A stretch of 40,993 bases of DNA from Anthoceros angustus. Its lineage: Eukaryota > Streptophyta > Anthocerotopsida > Anthocerotales > Anthocerotaceae. The first letter of the stretch is position 1. Each line of letters starts with the position of its first letter. The translations under genes and the position numbers were made by a program. The notes under the pieces are model-generated. The model had not been told where the DNA came from and did no database searches. It saw only the letters and a program-made list of their open reading frames with translations. The stretch spans positions 1 to 40,993 of the forward strand of contig VJWM01000358.1 of the NCBI GenBank assembly GCA_010909165.1, read 5' to 3'. This document shows positions 1 to 10,398 of the stretch, piece by piece.

Positions 1-3000
1 AGACGAAGAGCATCCGTACAGAGAGCACAGTTCCTATTCGATCCCAGACACAGGCTGAAGCGTGCCAGTTCCACTGCCTCCGGATCAGGAAGCCCGACCC
101 TTGTCCACAAGCTCCCAAAGCTGATCCCACATGGACAACTGCCATCAATTGTGTAGCCTAAATATTTCTTGGTTCATGAATTTCGTTACAGCCGAGGGGA
201 GCATTGAGCATCCACTCACTCTGAAGTGAGGTGGAGAACTTGTCAATGAAGGTAGTAAAGTGACAAACCTGCAAAACCTCGCAGTCCAATCAACCTTCCA
301 GCGCTTGGCAGGAAGTACAGTGCAGTCCTTTGCAGTTATTCAATTCGCATTCAAACATCCTGCAACATTGCAACACCGACAATGTTGCAGCAACGAGAAT
401 CCATTCATGAGAAAGAATGCAGTTATGCCCTTACCATGCAACCACCATGCAAGCCTGCTGTACTTCAGTCACGAATTCTTGCCAAACGTCTCATATCCAG
501 GCAAAGATAGTCGCATGTGCTAGAAATCCTGAAAAGAACGGGTAGTAGTGTCGGTTGCTGGATCAGCAACGTCCCAATTTGCTGGATTATGCAGCCCGTC
601 GGAGAGATTGGCCATGGACATGGCTAGAGTCATCCAGTCAAGTCTTCTACCGCTCAACTACAGTCCTCAACCTGGTTTCAGCTTCGAGCTTTGTAGGCTG
701 CCGCACTTAGCACAATGGATGTAAAGCTGAGAGTCTGAGTTAGGGACCCCAGCAGCAAGCACCACTTTCGGATTTTGACTTGCCTGACCAGCAGAGTGGA
801 GTGAGCGGCGGACTCAGATGACACCGAGCCTTCGTTGCACAAAACTCTGCACCCGAAGGGCGTGTGAACTCGAGACTCTGCACTCACAGCTCACAGTCAC
901 TGAATGACGAAGAGGTATGATTCCCAGCTAGGGCAGAGCTGGGAGGATCTTCCAGTCTCATCAGCATGCATGAATGGCCAGTAACGACATCGTGCCCTGC
1001 TCCTGCGTTGTGCCTGCAAGCAAGCTGCAGGAATGGTGGATTCTGCATGAGATGGTGAGGCATATGCCCAGTGGATTAGGGTGTTGCAGGTGGTTGCAGC
1101 GAGGTTGTCAAGGTTCCGATTCGGATTAGCATATGCTACCTTGGTGTGCACGTCTTGTGAGCAACTGCACCGCATCGGCTTGCTCCTCACCTGGCTGCAA
1201 CAGGCGGGTTGAGGATGATGACGTCTACCACTGCGTAGATGCGAAGCGAAAGATGATCCTTGAGTCCCCAGCTTCTCCGAAGTGGAAACCAAGCTTCTTA
1301 GGGTAAAGTATGTACTTAACTCATTAGGTTTAGGACGCGGCATCACCTAGCACCTAATTTGCTGCCTTGAGTCGAGGAGACGACTCTCCTTCTCCTGACT
1401 TGGTCCATCCCTTTGCCTGCAGAGACTGGATGGAGGAAGTCCGGTGCGAAGCCAGTCTTATCCCGTTCGGGCGTGGACGTTTCCACGCGTTCGCCACAGA
1501 GACCACCTTTTACATCGCTGAAAGCACAGTGTAGCATGGCGGACGAGGCAAGGACTGGCGCGCGCTGCCGGCTCGGCGGCGGCGGCTGCTGGACTGCCTG
1601 GCCCGGAATGATTTGGGCCGTCCACCCCGTCTTGAAGAGGATGAACGGTTTTGTGCGTGTTGCTGTCTTCCTACACACAAGGCTGCCACATTTTCACATG
1701 CAAGAGGCACACAAATGTCACGGAATTGGGTACAACCATGCCTTCCTGACATCCTTCTGTTCGAGAACCTCGAGACAAGAACCTGGAGACAATCGCTGAT
1801 AGAATGCAGGGTCGAACCTCCTCTGGTGAATATTTTCGGATCAGTTTCTTCATAATCTCGCTTTCATGATAATCAGGTTCTTCGTACAGCCGTGCAGCAG
1901 CTCGAACCCTGCCATCTCATGACACGTACAGCTGGTCCTAATTCTGCAGTCAAGAGGAAGCTCACTACATCTCTAGAACATTTACAAACCAAAAATCTAT
2001 CCTACCCAGCCAGGAGATCCATCAGGGATCAGTTTCAGGGCTGGACCCTGTAAACTGGAGACAGGGTCCCGCCAGGTCACGACAGTTTCCTGGGGCCTCC
2101 GCAGGACTCCTGAAGGAAACAGACTTAGGCAGAGAAATCGTCCTTCCTTCAACACAAATCCGTGCACGCCATCCTAGCTCCTGCTGCAGGGGCAGCACAG
2201 TGCCGAAAATGACCTGACTTGGAAACCCACCACAGAGGAGCCCTCATCTGGCACCTGCCTTTGGACGAGTAACAGGCACGTTATCAGTAGGAAAATGGTC
2301 ACATCGAGGGACACAGTCGAGGCTAGCCAAAATCCAGGGCGCTTTGCCTACCATTTCATCCCTGCATTAGGACCAGGATGGCAACCAGGTGAATAAGATG
2401 TGAAGTGACGTCTTCTTGCAGTAATCGAATCCTTCAAGAGACGGAATGACAGAACAATGACAATCCCGTTCGCATTAGTACATGAGTTGGGCGACCCAAA
2501 ATCCCCAAAACAGAGCGCCCCAGATGCCCATTTGGAAATACATGGAAGGCTCGATACGAATGTGGTTCTGCTGTTTCCAAAATGCCGAACTTTGAGAAGA
2601 AGTCACCAAACAACACACACATTCTACACACCAATCCCATAGCAAGTCGATGCGTCTACAGTGCATTGGTGCTGTAGCCATAGATAACGGAGTTCCCACC
2701 ACAGAATACCCAGCTGAGATGCACCCACCAGAAATTGGTAGGCAGCCTCTTCAGAAGAGTGATTCCCTCGGATGTAAAGAATATTCATGAAACGACAACA
2801 AATATGCAGCCCAGTGCCTTCACAACCCATGGTCTGGTGCCTACAGGTCCATTTCGTGGGAACTGAGTGGGACTGCTCTGATCAGTCAAGCTCTTGCAGC
2901 CAGGCTTGCTTGTCCCCGGCTCGCCAGTTGTTAGAAGATACTGAAGCACAGATGAAGTTTGAATTAGCCATTACTCATGGAGCAGGGCAGGATGTCATTC

Positions 3001-3301
3001 CTGGCCATTCATGCATGCTCAGACCGGAGCATCCCTCCCTTCACCAACCAGGGGCCTGCTGTTGTTCATGAATTCTGGAACGTGTTCAAGAGTCACAATT
3101 GAACCACTCAAAAGATGAATTCAGAGGTGGCCATCAGCAAAGACTGATGTGAAACAAAGCAGGATTGGGCTACACATCCTTATACCACTACCCAATCACG
3201 TGGTGCAGATCGCTCCTCCAGTCATGTACCAAATCCCGGGGTGATGCTGCAACACACGTCGTTTGAGTAGCTCCCATCAGAGTTTCTCATAAACACGTCT
3301 G
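1..3301. other. Host flank without a recognisable intact gene
   Basis: I found no open frame here that I can assign to a family. The stretch has mixed composition and only short frames. Minus-strand translation near the left edge (about 1-250) gives protein-like segments such as LWELVDKG and TFIDKFSTSLQSEW, interrupted by stops, which could be exons or a decayed gene. Bases 1890-2290 match a segment near the right end of the window, so this flank belongs to the same duplicated host family. The C-terminal end of the Roco pseudogene begins near 3302. Whether 1-3301 holds introns, untranslated sequence or remains of a neighbouring copy cannot be decided by eye. Confidence 0.5.
1890..2290 (+). 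repeat. Dispersed host repeat, copy 1 (partner 38955-39385)
   Basis: Two blocks recur in the same order and orientation near the right end of the window. The first contains CAGTCAAGAGGAAGCTC followed by a close match of ACATCTCTAGAACATT. The second contains GCCATCCTAGCTCC followed by GACTTGGAAACCCAC. Spacing between the blocks is similar in both copies. If the 27.8-kb insertion at 9447-37283 is removed, the two copies lie about 9.2 kb apart. That suggests a tandem array of Roco-locus units. Confidence 0.7.
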
Positions 3302-5578
3302 TCAATTCCCTCTGCATACACGTTGGGCACACCCATGCCACTCGTCCTCCCTCAGGCCTTTTCCGAAATTGCACCTATGCAGTTGGAATATCTCGCCGAT
3401 GTGATCCTTTACCAACGGCTTGACCAGATCCTCAGGGTAATCCATGCCTCCTTCACGGAAATGTCCTGGTCCGCCGATGGACCTGTCAGGTTGAGATCTA
3501 CCTTGGACAGGTCTGCGTCCAGAGAGGCCGCAGTGAGATACAGCGCTCCATCCAAGCTGGTGAAGGGTCGGGAACCGCATTCCCAATGCCGGCAGCCACA
3601 TGTAGGCCAGCTTTCACTAGGAAAACCAAAACCTTGATACCTCTGATTGCTAGGGCCTGATCCACTTCCACTTCGCATCCTCCAATGTCAAGTCGAATCC
3701 AGTTTGGCCCTCCACGATGTGATTCCCAAAGATATTTTCGCACATGAAGTGCAGCTTAGCTGCTTTGCCCACACGCACCCCTGCAATCAACCTCTGTACT
3801 ACACCCACGTCTGCAGTGGTGATGTAGGGACGTCTGGGTATCTGACTGCTTTCTAATTCTGCAGAGAAATTCATAATCTCATCCATCTTAGAAAGCAAAA
3901 TTGTTGAGTAGCTTCCTGCTCAGCCCTGATAGCGCTCATCTCATGTTGGATAAGTTGCAAAGTCTCGCCAATTCTATCCACTTTGACTCCCACTGCTTTC
4001 ACCTCTGTCTCCACCATTTTCACGTTGTGCTTCAAAGCTCTTATCCCTTGAATGATGGTTTGCAGTTGCTCCCCATCTCCGAGTGAGTTGTTCCAGGGAG
4101 GGATATAGTACGTCGGACGCTGGCAGACCGAGACGTTTGAACTGGTGCGTCTTGTTGTGCGAGCACCCCTTTCTCAGGCAGGACTTCCTCTACAGCTGCA
4201 TCTATGTTGGATATGGTTTGAAGGAGACCTGTTCGTCGCCTTTGCAAGACATCCAAGAGTTCACCAGCACTTAAGAGCTCAGCTCGCTCAAAGGCATTCC
4301 TCAAAGGCTTCAGGACATTCTGGCCACCACCATTTGAAGTCGGCCAGATCCCATGAGGAGAAAATCTCCCTGTACACTCATGTTGGTCTGGAAAACACGC
4401 TTCAGCAAATCCTGCGTTAGCACTGACTGATTATGCCGGTAGATACAGAGTGAGGTTTTCGACACACTCGGTCCTGATAATTCCTTCCACAAGCTCGACT
4501 CCCGGACTGCCTTCAGGGAAGCACAAAAGATTTCAACTTTGCAATCACATGCTCCTTGAGAAACTCGATAGTTTCATCTTTGCTCTTGGATGACCTCACC
4601 AGAATATCGATATGGTCACCGATGTCCCGGTGTCCTCTCCGATATCCCCACTGCTTTCCAAAACACATCCATACCATCACACCAAAACTTGATGAGGTTG
4701 CGTTCAATACGATATTGCAAGGTTGCCATAGAATCCGAACAAATCCTTTCGAAGGCAGACCTACAATACGCAAACCTCCACAATGTCAGTAAACAGGTTG
4801 AAGACACACACCATCGACACAAAGACATGTTGGTAGTTATCGTACTTGGAATCTAGGAAAAAGCCTGGACCAAGAAACGTCTTCGTCTTGTCAAGGCACT
4901 GTAACCTCCTTCCGAGGTAGATGTAATTGCTTGCTGTATCAGCAGTTTCCCAGTTCAACTGTCGTCTCCAGGAAGAGCGTCACCATTACCGGCGGCCATG
5001 GTGAAGGGAACAAAGAATCCGACACGTCGAGTCCCATCCTCTTCATAGCATAAGTTGAGAGTGGTCATCAACGATACCAGATGTTGCCTTTCAATCCTCC
5101 GCTTGTGTGCCTCTGAGAATCTCATCCAAGGTGGAATGAAGCAGACTTTGAGCAACAAATCCATCTGAGGAATACGACAAACTACTAGTAGACGGAGACA
5201 TGCTGTGGTTAGAAGGTGAATGAGTCGCCCTAAAAATTGTGACTCATCCAGTGTGGATTTATCACCACAACATCTGTATCTTGAAAACAGATGATACTAC
5301 CCACATCATGCAAATAGGCAAGAATGGCTCCAATCGTTCCCCTCATCTTGAACCCCACCTTCGTGGAGACTCTTCAGCTCGTTTTGGAACAAAGTTTGAA
5401 GTTGCTGTTTCCTCACCATTGGTTGAGCTGGATGTTGGGATACCCAGGCAGTCAAATCAGCACTCAATCGGTTGCATACCTCGGGTACCCAAAACAGTTT
5501 AGTTGCAAATAGAGCTCGAAACGATTCCATGAGTGCGTCCAGCAAGGGCTTCACACTCTTGGCAGATCGAGCGTCCAT
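3302..5578 (-). pseudogene. COR domain and C-terminal region of the Roco pseudogene
   Basis: Downstream of Roc, successive minus-strand frames give COR-like sequence. LFWVPEVCNRLSADL lies around 5500, VGFFVPFTM around 5000, and YLGRRLQC followed by TFLGPGFF around 4900-4850. The last is a recognisable C-terminal COR signature. Further on, HIDILVRSSKSKDETIEFL (about 4650) and LHFMCEN then HIVEGQTGF (about 3760-3690) resemble the conserved tail of non-seed-plant LRR-Roco proteins. FLVKAGLHVAAGIGNAVPD follows at about 3620-3570. Calls rest on remembered family patterns, not on an alignment. The frame breaks at least seven times. The 3' end is uncertain. Confidence 0.6.
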
Positions 5579-5636
5579 GGAGAAGAGTGTTTTGTTTCCA
5601 CGTGAACAACCTGTTCAAACTCGGTGGCCAACTCTG

Positions 5637-6190
5637 TCAGAACGGGTTGAAGGAGATTGGTAATGCTTCAGCATCAGAACGCTTCATCTTATCCACATGA
5701 GTTGCCACCACAAATATTTGAGGCAAAGTAGAGCCCACGTTGCGACAATTGGAGTTGATGAACCTAAGCCAGTACGCCAAGCTCCTTCTGAACCTGTCCT
5801 GCAGGACATTAGACGGATGCACTTGGGGAGGTTTCCGATCATCAAATGGGCTGAACGCAAACAGGAAGATACATGCTTGGTTGAAGGTCGGAAAAGGTAG
5901 TCTTGCAGAGCTCGGTAGTGAGCTTGTCCAGCCAGATCCCACATGGTAACTTGCATATCATGGTCGTTGCGCAACACCTCGATTTCTATGCCTTCCGTTC
6001 TGGTACCGGTGACGGAAGCCATCCGTCGCCAAGCACGAAATATTTTTCCCTTCAGTCGAGCTAGAACTTGGCTGAGCTGGAACTCGGGTGATGCGGCTGT
6101 GTCGTCTCCATGCGCGAATCATGGTGGTGCGGAGAGTGGTCTTCCTGCCAAAGGGCACCGCACAGGAAGAGGCGCCCAGCCTTGGGCCTC
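5637..6190 (-). pseudogene. Roc GTPase domain of the Roco pseudogene
   Basis: This is a Ras-like GTP-binding domain. A P-loop-like segment (RLFLCGA then FGRKTTLRTTM in the next frame) lies near 6180-6130. The G3 motif WDLAGQ is at 5941-5924, preceded by a GTRTEGIEIEVL segment typical of Roc switch regions. The G4 position is THVDK at 5702-5688; Roco proteins often have THxD in place of NKxD. Between G3 and G4 the frame changes once, and the second frame gives YWLRFINSN, which matches the usual Roc helix. The motif order and spacing make this the most secure domain call in the host flank. Confidence 0.8.
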
Positions 6191-6239
6191 ACAGGCCCTT
6201 GCCTGCCCACGAGCAAAGGCCAGTAAGCCTCTTGAGTGG

Positions 6240-7165
6240 CATTGCCTGCCAAGGCTGCATTGATGATTGCGTCCTTCCTTCCGCTTCCCATGTTGTCCCC
6301 TGGATGTTGATCTCCGTAACGTCTTGTTGACTTGAATACAGTTCATCAAGTCTCTAAACATGTCATGATCCAGGGCGTCCCAGCCAGAAATGTCGAGCTT
6401 TTTCAGAGATGCGTTGCCCTCCAAGGATCTCAGCAACTCTTTCTTGAACGAGGCGTGGCCCTTGAGCGATCCCCAAGTCCACGCAGTGCTTTGCATTCCG
6501 GGAGCAACTGGACAAGGCGCATCCACACATCCGTCGCAGCTGATGGCGTACTGAGTCCCGGAGACGAAGTTCAGATATGGTGGAGTTGTGGCGTAACCCG
6601 TCCAGGCCGTGGATGAGAGCATATGGAGTGGTGACAAGCATCTCGATACGATCGTTGGTGCGCAGCATTCCGGCCAGGGCGTCTGCCAGGCCTGCCTCCC
6701 CATCCTTCGAGATATCCAAATAAAGCTGTGTGACGCCAGAGATGGAGGCATTCTCATCCTCATCCGCGCGGGTGAAAGCAAGTTTGAGCACAGTGCCCAT
6801 GGGCCTGAGGCCCGGGAATGGGACCCGCAATGCAACGATCCAACGCCAGATACCGGAGCGTGGCACAGAGCGGAAGAGCATTTGCAATACACTGGGCTCC
6901 CGCCACATCCATGCCGATGTCCAGTGACAGCTTGAGACGGGGAGCCGTGGCCAGAATGCGGGCCAGGTGCTGTGCCCCTTCAGCACCTCCCACCTCGTTC
7001 CTGTAAGACCAACTCCAGGACAGAATCCTTGTTGAAGCCTTTGGCCAGGGCACCCAGTCCCGCGGCATCAAGCCCAAGCTGAAAGGAAAGCTGCGACTGG
7101 ATGCAACAAGCTGGCCCAGAGCCTCGCAAGCCGCCTGCCTTCCAAAACCTTTACAAAACAGAGAT
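6240..7165 (-). pseudogene. Leucine-rich repeat region of the Roco pseudogene
   Basis: Several frames on the minus strand give ribonuclease-inhibitor-like repeats. One contains GAQHLARILATAPRLKLSL and GAQCIANALPLCATLRYLAL, spaced as two consecutive repeats of about 28 residues. A later frame contains LEGNASLKKLDISGWDAL and LMNCIQVNKTLRRS. Such repeats form a curved ligand- or partner-binding surface in LRR-Roco proteins. At least four repeats are visible; more are probably hidden by frameshifts. The region passes directly into the Roc GTPase domain with no recognisable intron. Confidence 0.7.
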
Positions 7166-8176
7166 ATTTCCAGGGAAGGGTTGGACGCCAGGCCCCCAAC
7201 AGAACCGACACTTCATCCTCCCGATCCAAGCCGATGGCCCACTGACTCAATGGTTATGTCCTCGAGACTGCGGCAGTTGGAATGGCTGTCAACACCGCTT
7301 GCGCACTCGCCAGTGCCTTCCCTCATCACCACGGATTCGATCAGTGAAGTAGCCGCCATACTCTCCAGATCGGGTAGGATGACGGCATTCCGGCCCAGAT
7401 CTAGCAGCAGCTGCTAGCTGAACCGGCAGCGCGCGCCAATCCTCCGCCTCATGCTCTTCCGCCATGCTCTGCTATGCTGTGCTATGCTGTGCTATGCTTC
7501 CCGGACTGCTAGAATGGAATGAGGGCCAGACAGGTGCAGCTCCTCCAGGCCACACCACATCCCGCGGCCTTCAGCCCTGGCAGCCAGGCCCCACGCAGCG
7601 AAACTTCTCACATGAACGGCGAAACAGCCCAAACTTAAACATGCTAAAATAAGTAAATGGGAATGGGAATTTGTCCGGGTCAGTCCAGATCGGGACACCG
7701 GAACGGAACGGGAAAGGGCTCCCGTGCACGGTCCCTGTGATGAATGATGGGCTGGGTTGGGTTGGGTTGGGTGTCCATGGAAACTGAATCCAGCCTACAA
7801 ACCCTTTTACTTCTAATTTTCGATAACATGATCTTTCATGAATCTAAGCTCATCAGGGTCTGGCAGCCAGAATGTGAAAGGGAACAACACGCGCACCAAA
7901 GTCAGCGTATGGGGAAGGGTTCCAAGTGCAATGATATTGCGGATATAACCCATGGTGTTTCTCCACAAGTGAATAGCAGGGTATCAGTATTGTTTTCTCT
8001 TTCCAATAGATTTCCAGTGGACATACATAAAGTTGTTGTTATTGTTGTTGCATATGAACATTCTGGAGAGGGCATATGGACGTCCTTGGCATCAATGGTT
8101 CATGACTGTCGAGAATGGTGATGAGTTTATATTATAGGCTGCAAATGTTGCAACAATCGGTAATCCTGCACCTTTC
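7166..8176 (+). repeat. Tandem host duplication, unit A copy 1
   Basis: This unit is repeated at 8501-9446 in the same orientation. Shared landmarks are GACACTTCATCCTCCCGATCC, the GCTCTGCTATGC and GTGCTATGCTTCC pair, a (GGGTT)n run at 7753-7772, and the block TTTTCGATAACATGATCTTT near 7815. A GTTGTTATTGTTGTTGCATA stretch closes the unit. The left part overlaps the start of the Roco LRR region on the minus strand, so the duplication copied the 5' part of that gene. The copies differ by both substitutions and many short indels. The (GGGTT)n run is not a plant telomere repeat. Confidence 0.85.
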
Positions 8177-8500
8177 CGAAGGCCATGGATGTGTCGACCA
8201 GGTGAGAAAATCCTTCAGCACAATGGCACACGTGGCTGAAGTGTCGGACAGTGGTGTCGACCAGTTAATGGTTTCTACAGTGGGGTTCGGCAATCTATTG
8301 AGCAAGTTGGTGCTGCTGTTGCTCACGGTTTTTTTTTGCAAAGCCACGCTTTCGACGCTCTCCACAACCAAATCACCCTGGATAGGAAGGATGGAAACAC
8401 ACCTTCCCTTCCTCACCTTCAAGAATGTGAAGCAAAATTCCAGTTAGATGGATATCGGAGATGGCGTGAGCGATTTTCCGCGTTGTCTAGTGTCACATGA
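8177..8500 (+). repeat. Tandem host duplication, unit V copy 1
   Basis: This follows unit A directly and matches 37284-38162 near the right of the window. Shared landmarks are CCATGGATGTGTCGACC at the start, GAGCAAGTTGGTGCTGCTGT in the middle and GCGATTTTCCGCGTTGTCTA at the end. The second copy is longer (about 880 bases) because of an extra internal block. On the minus strand both copies translate in part to a protein-like segment containing GRCVSIL and IQGDLVVE, so this may be coding sequence upstream of the Roco LRRs. I do not recognise its family. Confidence 0.8.
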
Positions 8501-9446
8501 ATTTCCGGTGAAGGGTTGACGCCAGCAACGTAACCGACACTTCATCCTCCCGATCCGCTGGTGGCCACGCCTGCTCAATGTATGAACTCGAGATCGCCGT
8601 GGCAATGGTGTTACCGCATGACTGCCAGTGCTTCCCTCATCACCACGGATTCGATCGAAGTAGCACATACTCTTCTTCAATATGCGCCGAAGTTCCATGA
8701 GATTCTTTCTAGGATGGCTGCAATGAACTCAGAAACCCCCAGCCCGCCTTCCGCCATGCTCTGCTATGCGAGGCCGTGCTATGCTTCCAACACTAGAATG
8801 GAATGAGGCCAGGCAGTCCTCCAGCACCACATCCCGCCTTTCAAAGCGCAAACACTTCAATAAAACTTCCCACATACTTTCAAACTTAAACATAAAATAA
8901 GTAAATGGGAATGGAATTTGTCCGGGTCGACCCAAGTAAATCGGAAGTAACGGAACGACTCCGTGCGGTCCCTGTGATGAATGATGGGTTGGGTTGGGTT
9001 TGGGTGTCCATGGAAGCTGGATCCAGCCTAGAAACCCTTTTACTTATAATTTTCGATAACATGATCTTTCATGAATCTAAGCTCACTGGGTCGGCAGCTG
9101 TGAAAGGGAACAACACCCTCTCCCAAACCATAAGTCAGTATGGGGAAGGGTTCCAAGTGCAATGATATTGCGGATATAACCCATGGTGTTTCTCAGTGAA
9201 TAGCGTGGTATTGTCCTTTTCTCTTTCCAATAGATTTCGGTGGACATACATAAAGTTGTTGTTATTGTTGTTGCATATGAACATTCTCCGGAGGCATATG
9301 GACGTCCTTGCCATCAATCCTCCTCAAGAGGGCATATGGACGTCCTTGGCATCAATGGTTCATGAGCATGAATGGTGATGAGTTTATATTATAGGCTGCA
9401 AATGTTGCAACCTAATCGTAATCCTGCACCTTTCCGTAAGGCCATG
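8501..9446 (+). repeat. Tandem host duplication, unit A copy 2, cut by the giant insertion
   Basis: This is the second copy of 7166-8176. It runs from the shared ATTTCC(a/g)GtGAAGGGTTG start to GTAAGGCCATG at 9446. In copy 1 the corresponding sequence continues as GGCCATGGATGTGTCGACC into unit V. In copy 2 the match stops exactly after GGCCATG, and the continuation reappears at 37284. The unit also contains its own 38-bp tandem duplication around GGCATATGGACGTCCTTG (9293 and 9331). It supplies the pre-insertion reference for the giant element. Confidence 0.85.
9441..9446 (+). repeat. Left 6-bp target-site duplication (GCCATG)
   Basis: GCCATG lies immediately outside the left terminal inverted repeat and recurs immediately outside the right one (37284-37289). 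The undisturbed paralogous junction at 8177-8190 has a single GCCATG at this point. That is what a 6-bp staggered integration predicts. Confidence 0.85.
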
Positions 9447-9459
9447 TATGGAATATCCG
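9447..9459 (+). repeat. Left terminal inverted repeat of the giant element
   Basis: TATGGAATATCCG here pairs with the reverse complement of 37272-37283 (TATGGAATACCG), with one extra T. Similarity further inward is weak, so the inverted repeat is short. A small local palindrome (CACGAGTCCGTGGTG) follows just inside. Confidence 0.8.
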
Positions 9460-9699
9460 CCACACGAGTCCGTGGTGACTTTCTTCTTTCTGCACGCTAC
9501 GAGGATATGCCACGGAATCTTTCGATACTCACGCATCGATAATACGTGCCACATCACTTCACGGGTTCGGGAAAAACATTCTATCACACGTTCATCGGCC
9601 CGTGTTCCGATGGTGTCATCTGATCTTTTTTGATGACGGTGTTAGGTTTTCATCGGGTCTACACACAAACATGGCGGGCAACACATACACACGGAACTT

Positions 9700-10398
9700 T
9701 TGTTCGCAGTATGGCCGCGTCACAGAAACCGCCGCAAATCCTCCGCCATCACTATATGCTATGGAAGGATGATGGGAGGCGATCCCTACGTTTGCGTGTG
9801 CTTGCCTACTAACATGCTTGTGCTTGCGGTTGGATGTATGGGATGCGGCTGCAGGAAGATGATCGTAACTTCACCTTTCAAACAACACACGATCACGGCT
9901 AAGGAAACTGTAAATGCGGGCATTACAGATCCGAACATGCTTCACACTATCCCCCTCCTCAACCTCATCAAGCAGGGCAATGTCAAGGCCGTCCTACAAC
10001 GCCCACTAGACACTACACCGCGCATGCTGCTCAACCAAAAAACATCCGAACATATAGCGCTCACCTCATGGTGGGGCGCTACAACAAAACACCTCACGCC
10101 CACAGCGCGGAAGAGCCTCGAGCGGCCCTCCATCCTCTTGTGCTCCGGAACTTGGCTCCTCCGCGTACTGCCCTGTCTTTTCTTGTGGAGGCAGATATCC
10201 CTCCGCACCGGACATGGGAGGTGCACCGATATGGCGCGGGCTGGCAGCACCACTGTGAGGTTGGGGAGGTGTTCATCCCGACACAATGGAAGGGGGACCA
10301 AAGCTGGAAGGCGTGGCGGGGGCGATTGCGGAGGTGGTCGCCCACCACCGCAACCGCATTGCACATTGGCCCGATGGCATGGAGGATGCGGCCATTGC
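9700..10398 (+). pseudogene. Left-end gene of the giant element, function unknown, disrupted by a retrotransposon
   Basis: Plus-strand frames give protein-like, non-repetitive sequence. One segment reads NMLHTIPLLNLIKQGNVKAV and, after a shift, HMVGRYNKTPHA. A third reads LSFLVEADIPPHRTWEVHRY then HCEVGEVFIPTQWKGDQSW, and a fourth ends with HHRNRIAHWPDGMEDAAIA. At least three frameshifts separate these pieces. The gypsy element interrupts the last frame within an Ala codon. If the element and one copy of the flanking duplication are ignored, the same frame continues at 18804 for nine more codons (FMYSMSDPA) to a TAA at 18837-18839. I do not recognise the family. Its position next to the left terminus suggests an element-encoded gene, perhaps an accessory mobility or cargo protein, but that is inference. 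Confidence 0.45.
10391..10398 (+). repeat. Target-site duplication of the gypsy element, left copy
   Basis: GCCATTGC precedes the left LTR, and the same eight bases occur at 18801-18808 across the right LTR boundary. A 5-bp duplication, ATTGC (10394-10398 and 18804-18808), is the likely true target duplication; the extra three matching bases are then chance or part of the LTR end. Confidence 0.7.

Larger units (their letters stand above)
3302..7430 (-). pseudogene. LRR-Roc-COR (Roco family) gene, frame-broken
   Basis: Reading the minus strand from high to low coordinates gives the order of a plant LRR-Roco protein: leucine-rich repeats (about 7165-6240), a Roc GTPase domain (about 6190-5637) and a COR domain with a long C-terminal region (about 5578-3302). 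TORNADO1 of Arabidopsis has this order, and mosses, lycophytes and charophytes carry related genes. Roco proteins are intracellular GTPases that dimerise through COR; plant members act in development or are proposed to act in sensing. Here the frame shifts repeatedly, about every 150-350 bases, with no consistent splice sites at the breaks, so no intact protein can be made from the sequence as given. Either the gene is dead or the assembly has indel errors. The N-terminus is unclear because the upstream end runs into a tandem duplication. No kinase domain is visible. Confidence 0.75.

Noticed and set aside
7753-7772. Telomeric repeat
   Set aside because: The unit is GGGTT, only a few copies long, and not TTTAGGG or another known telomere repeat. 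It is a microsatellite inside a duplicated unit.
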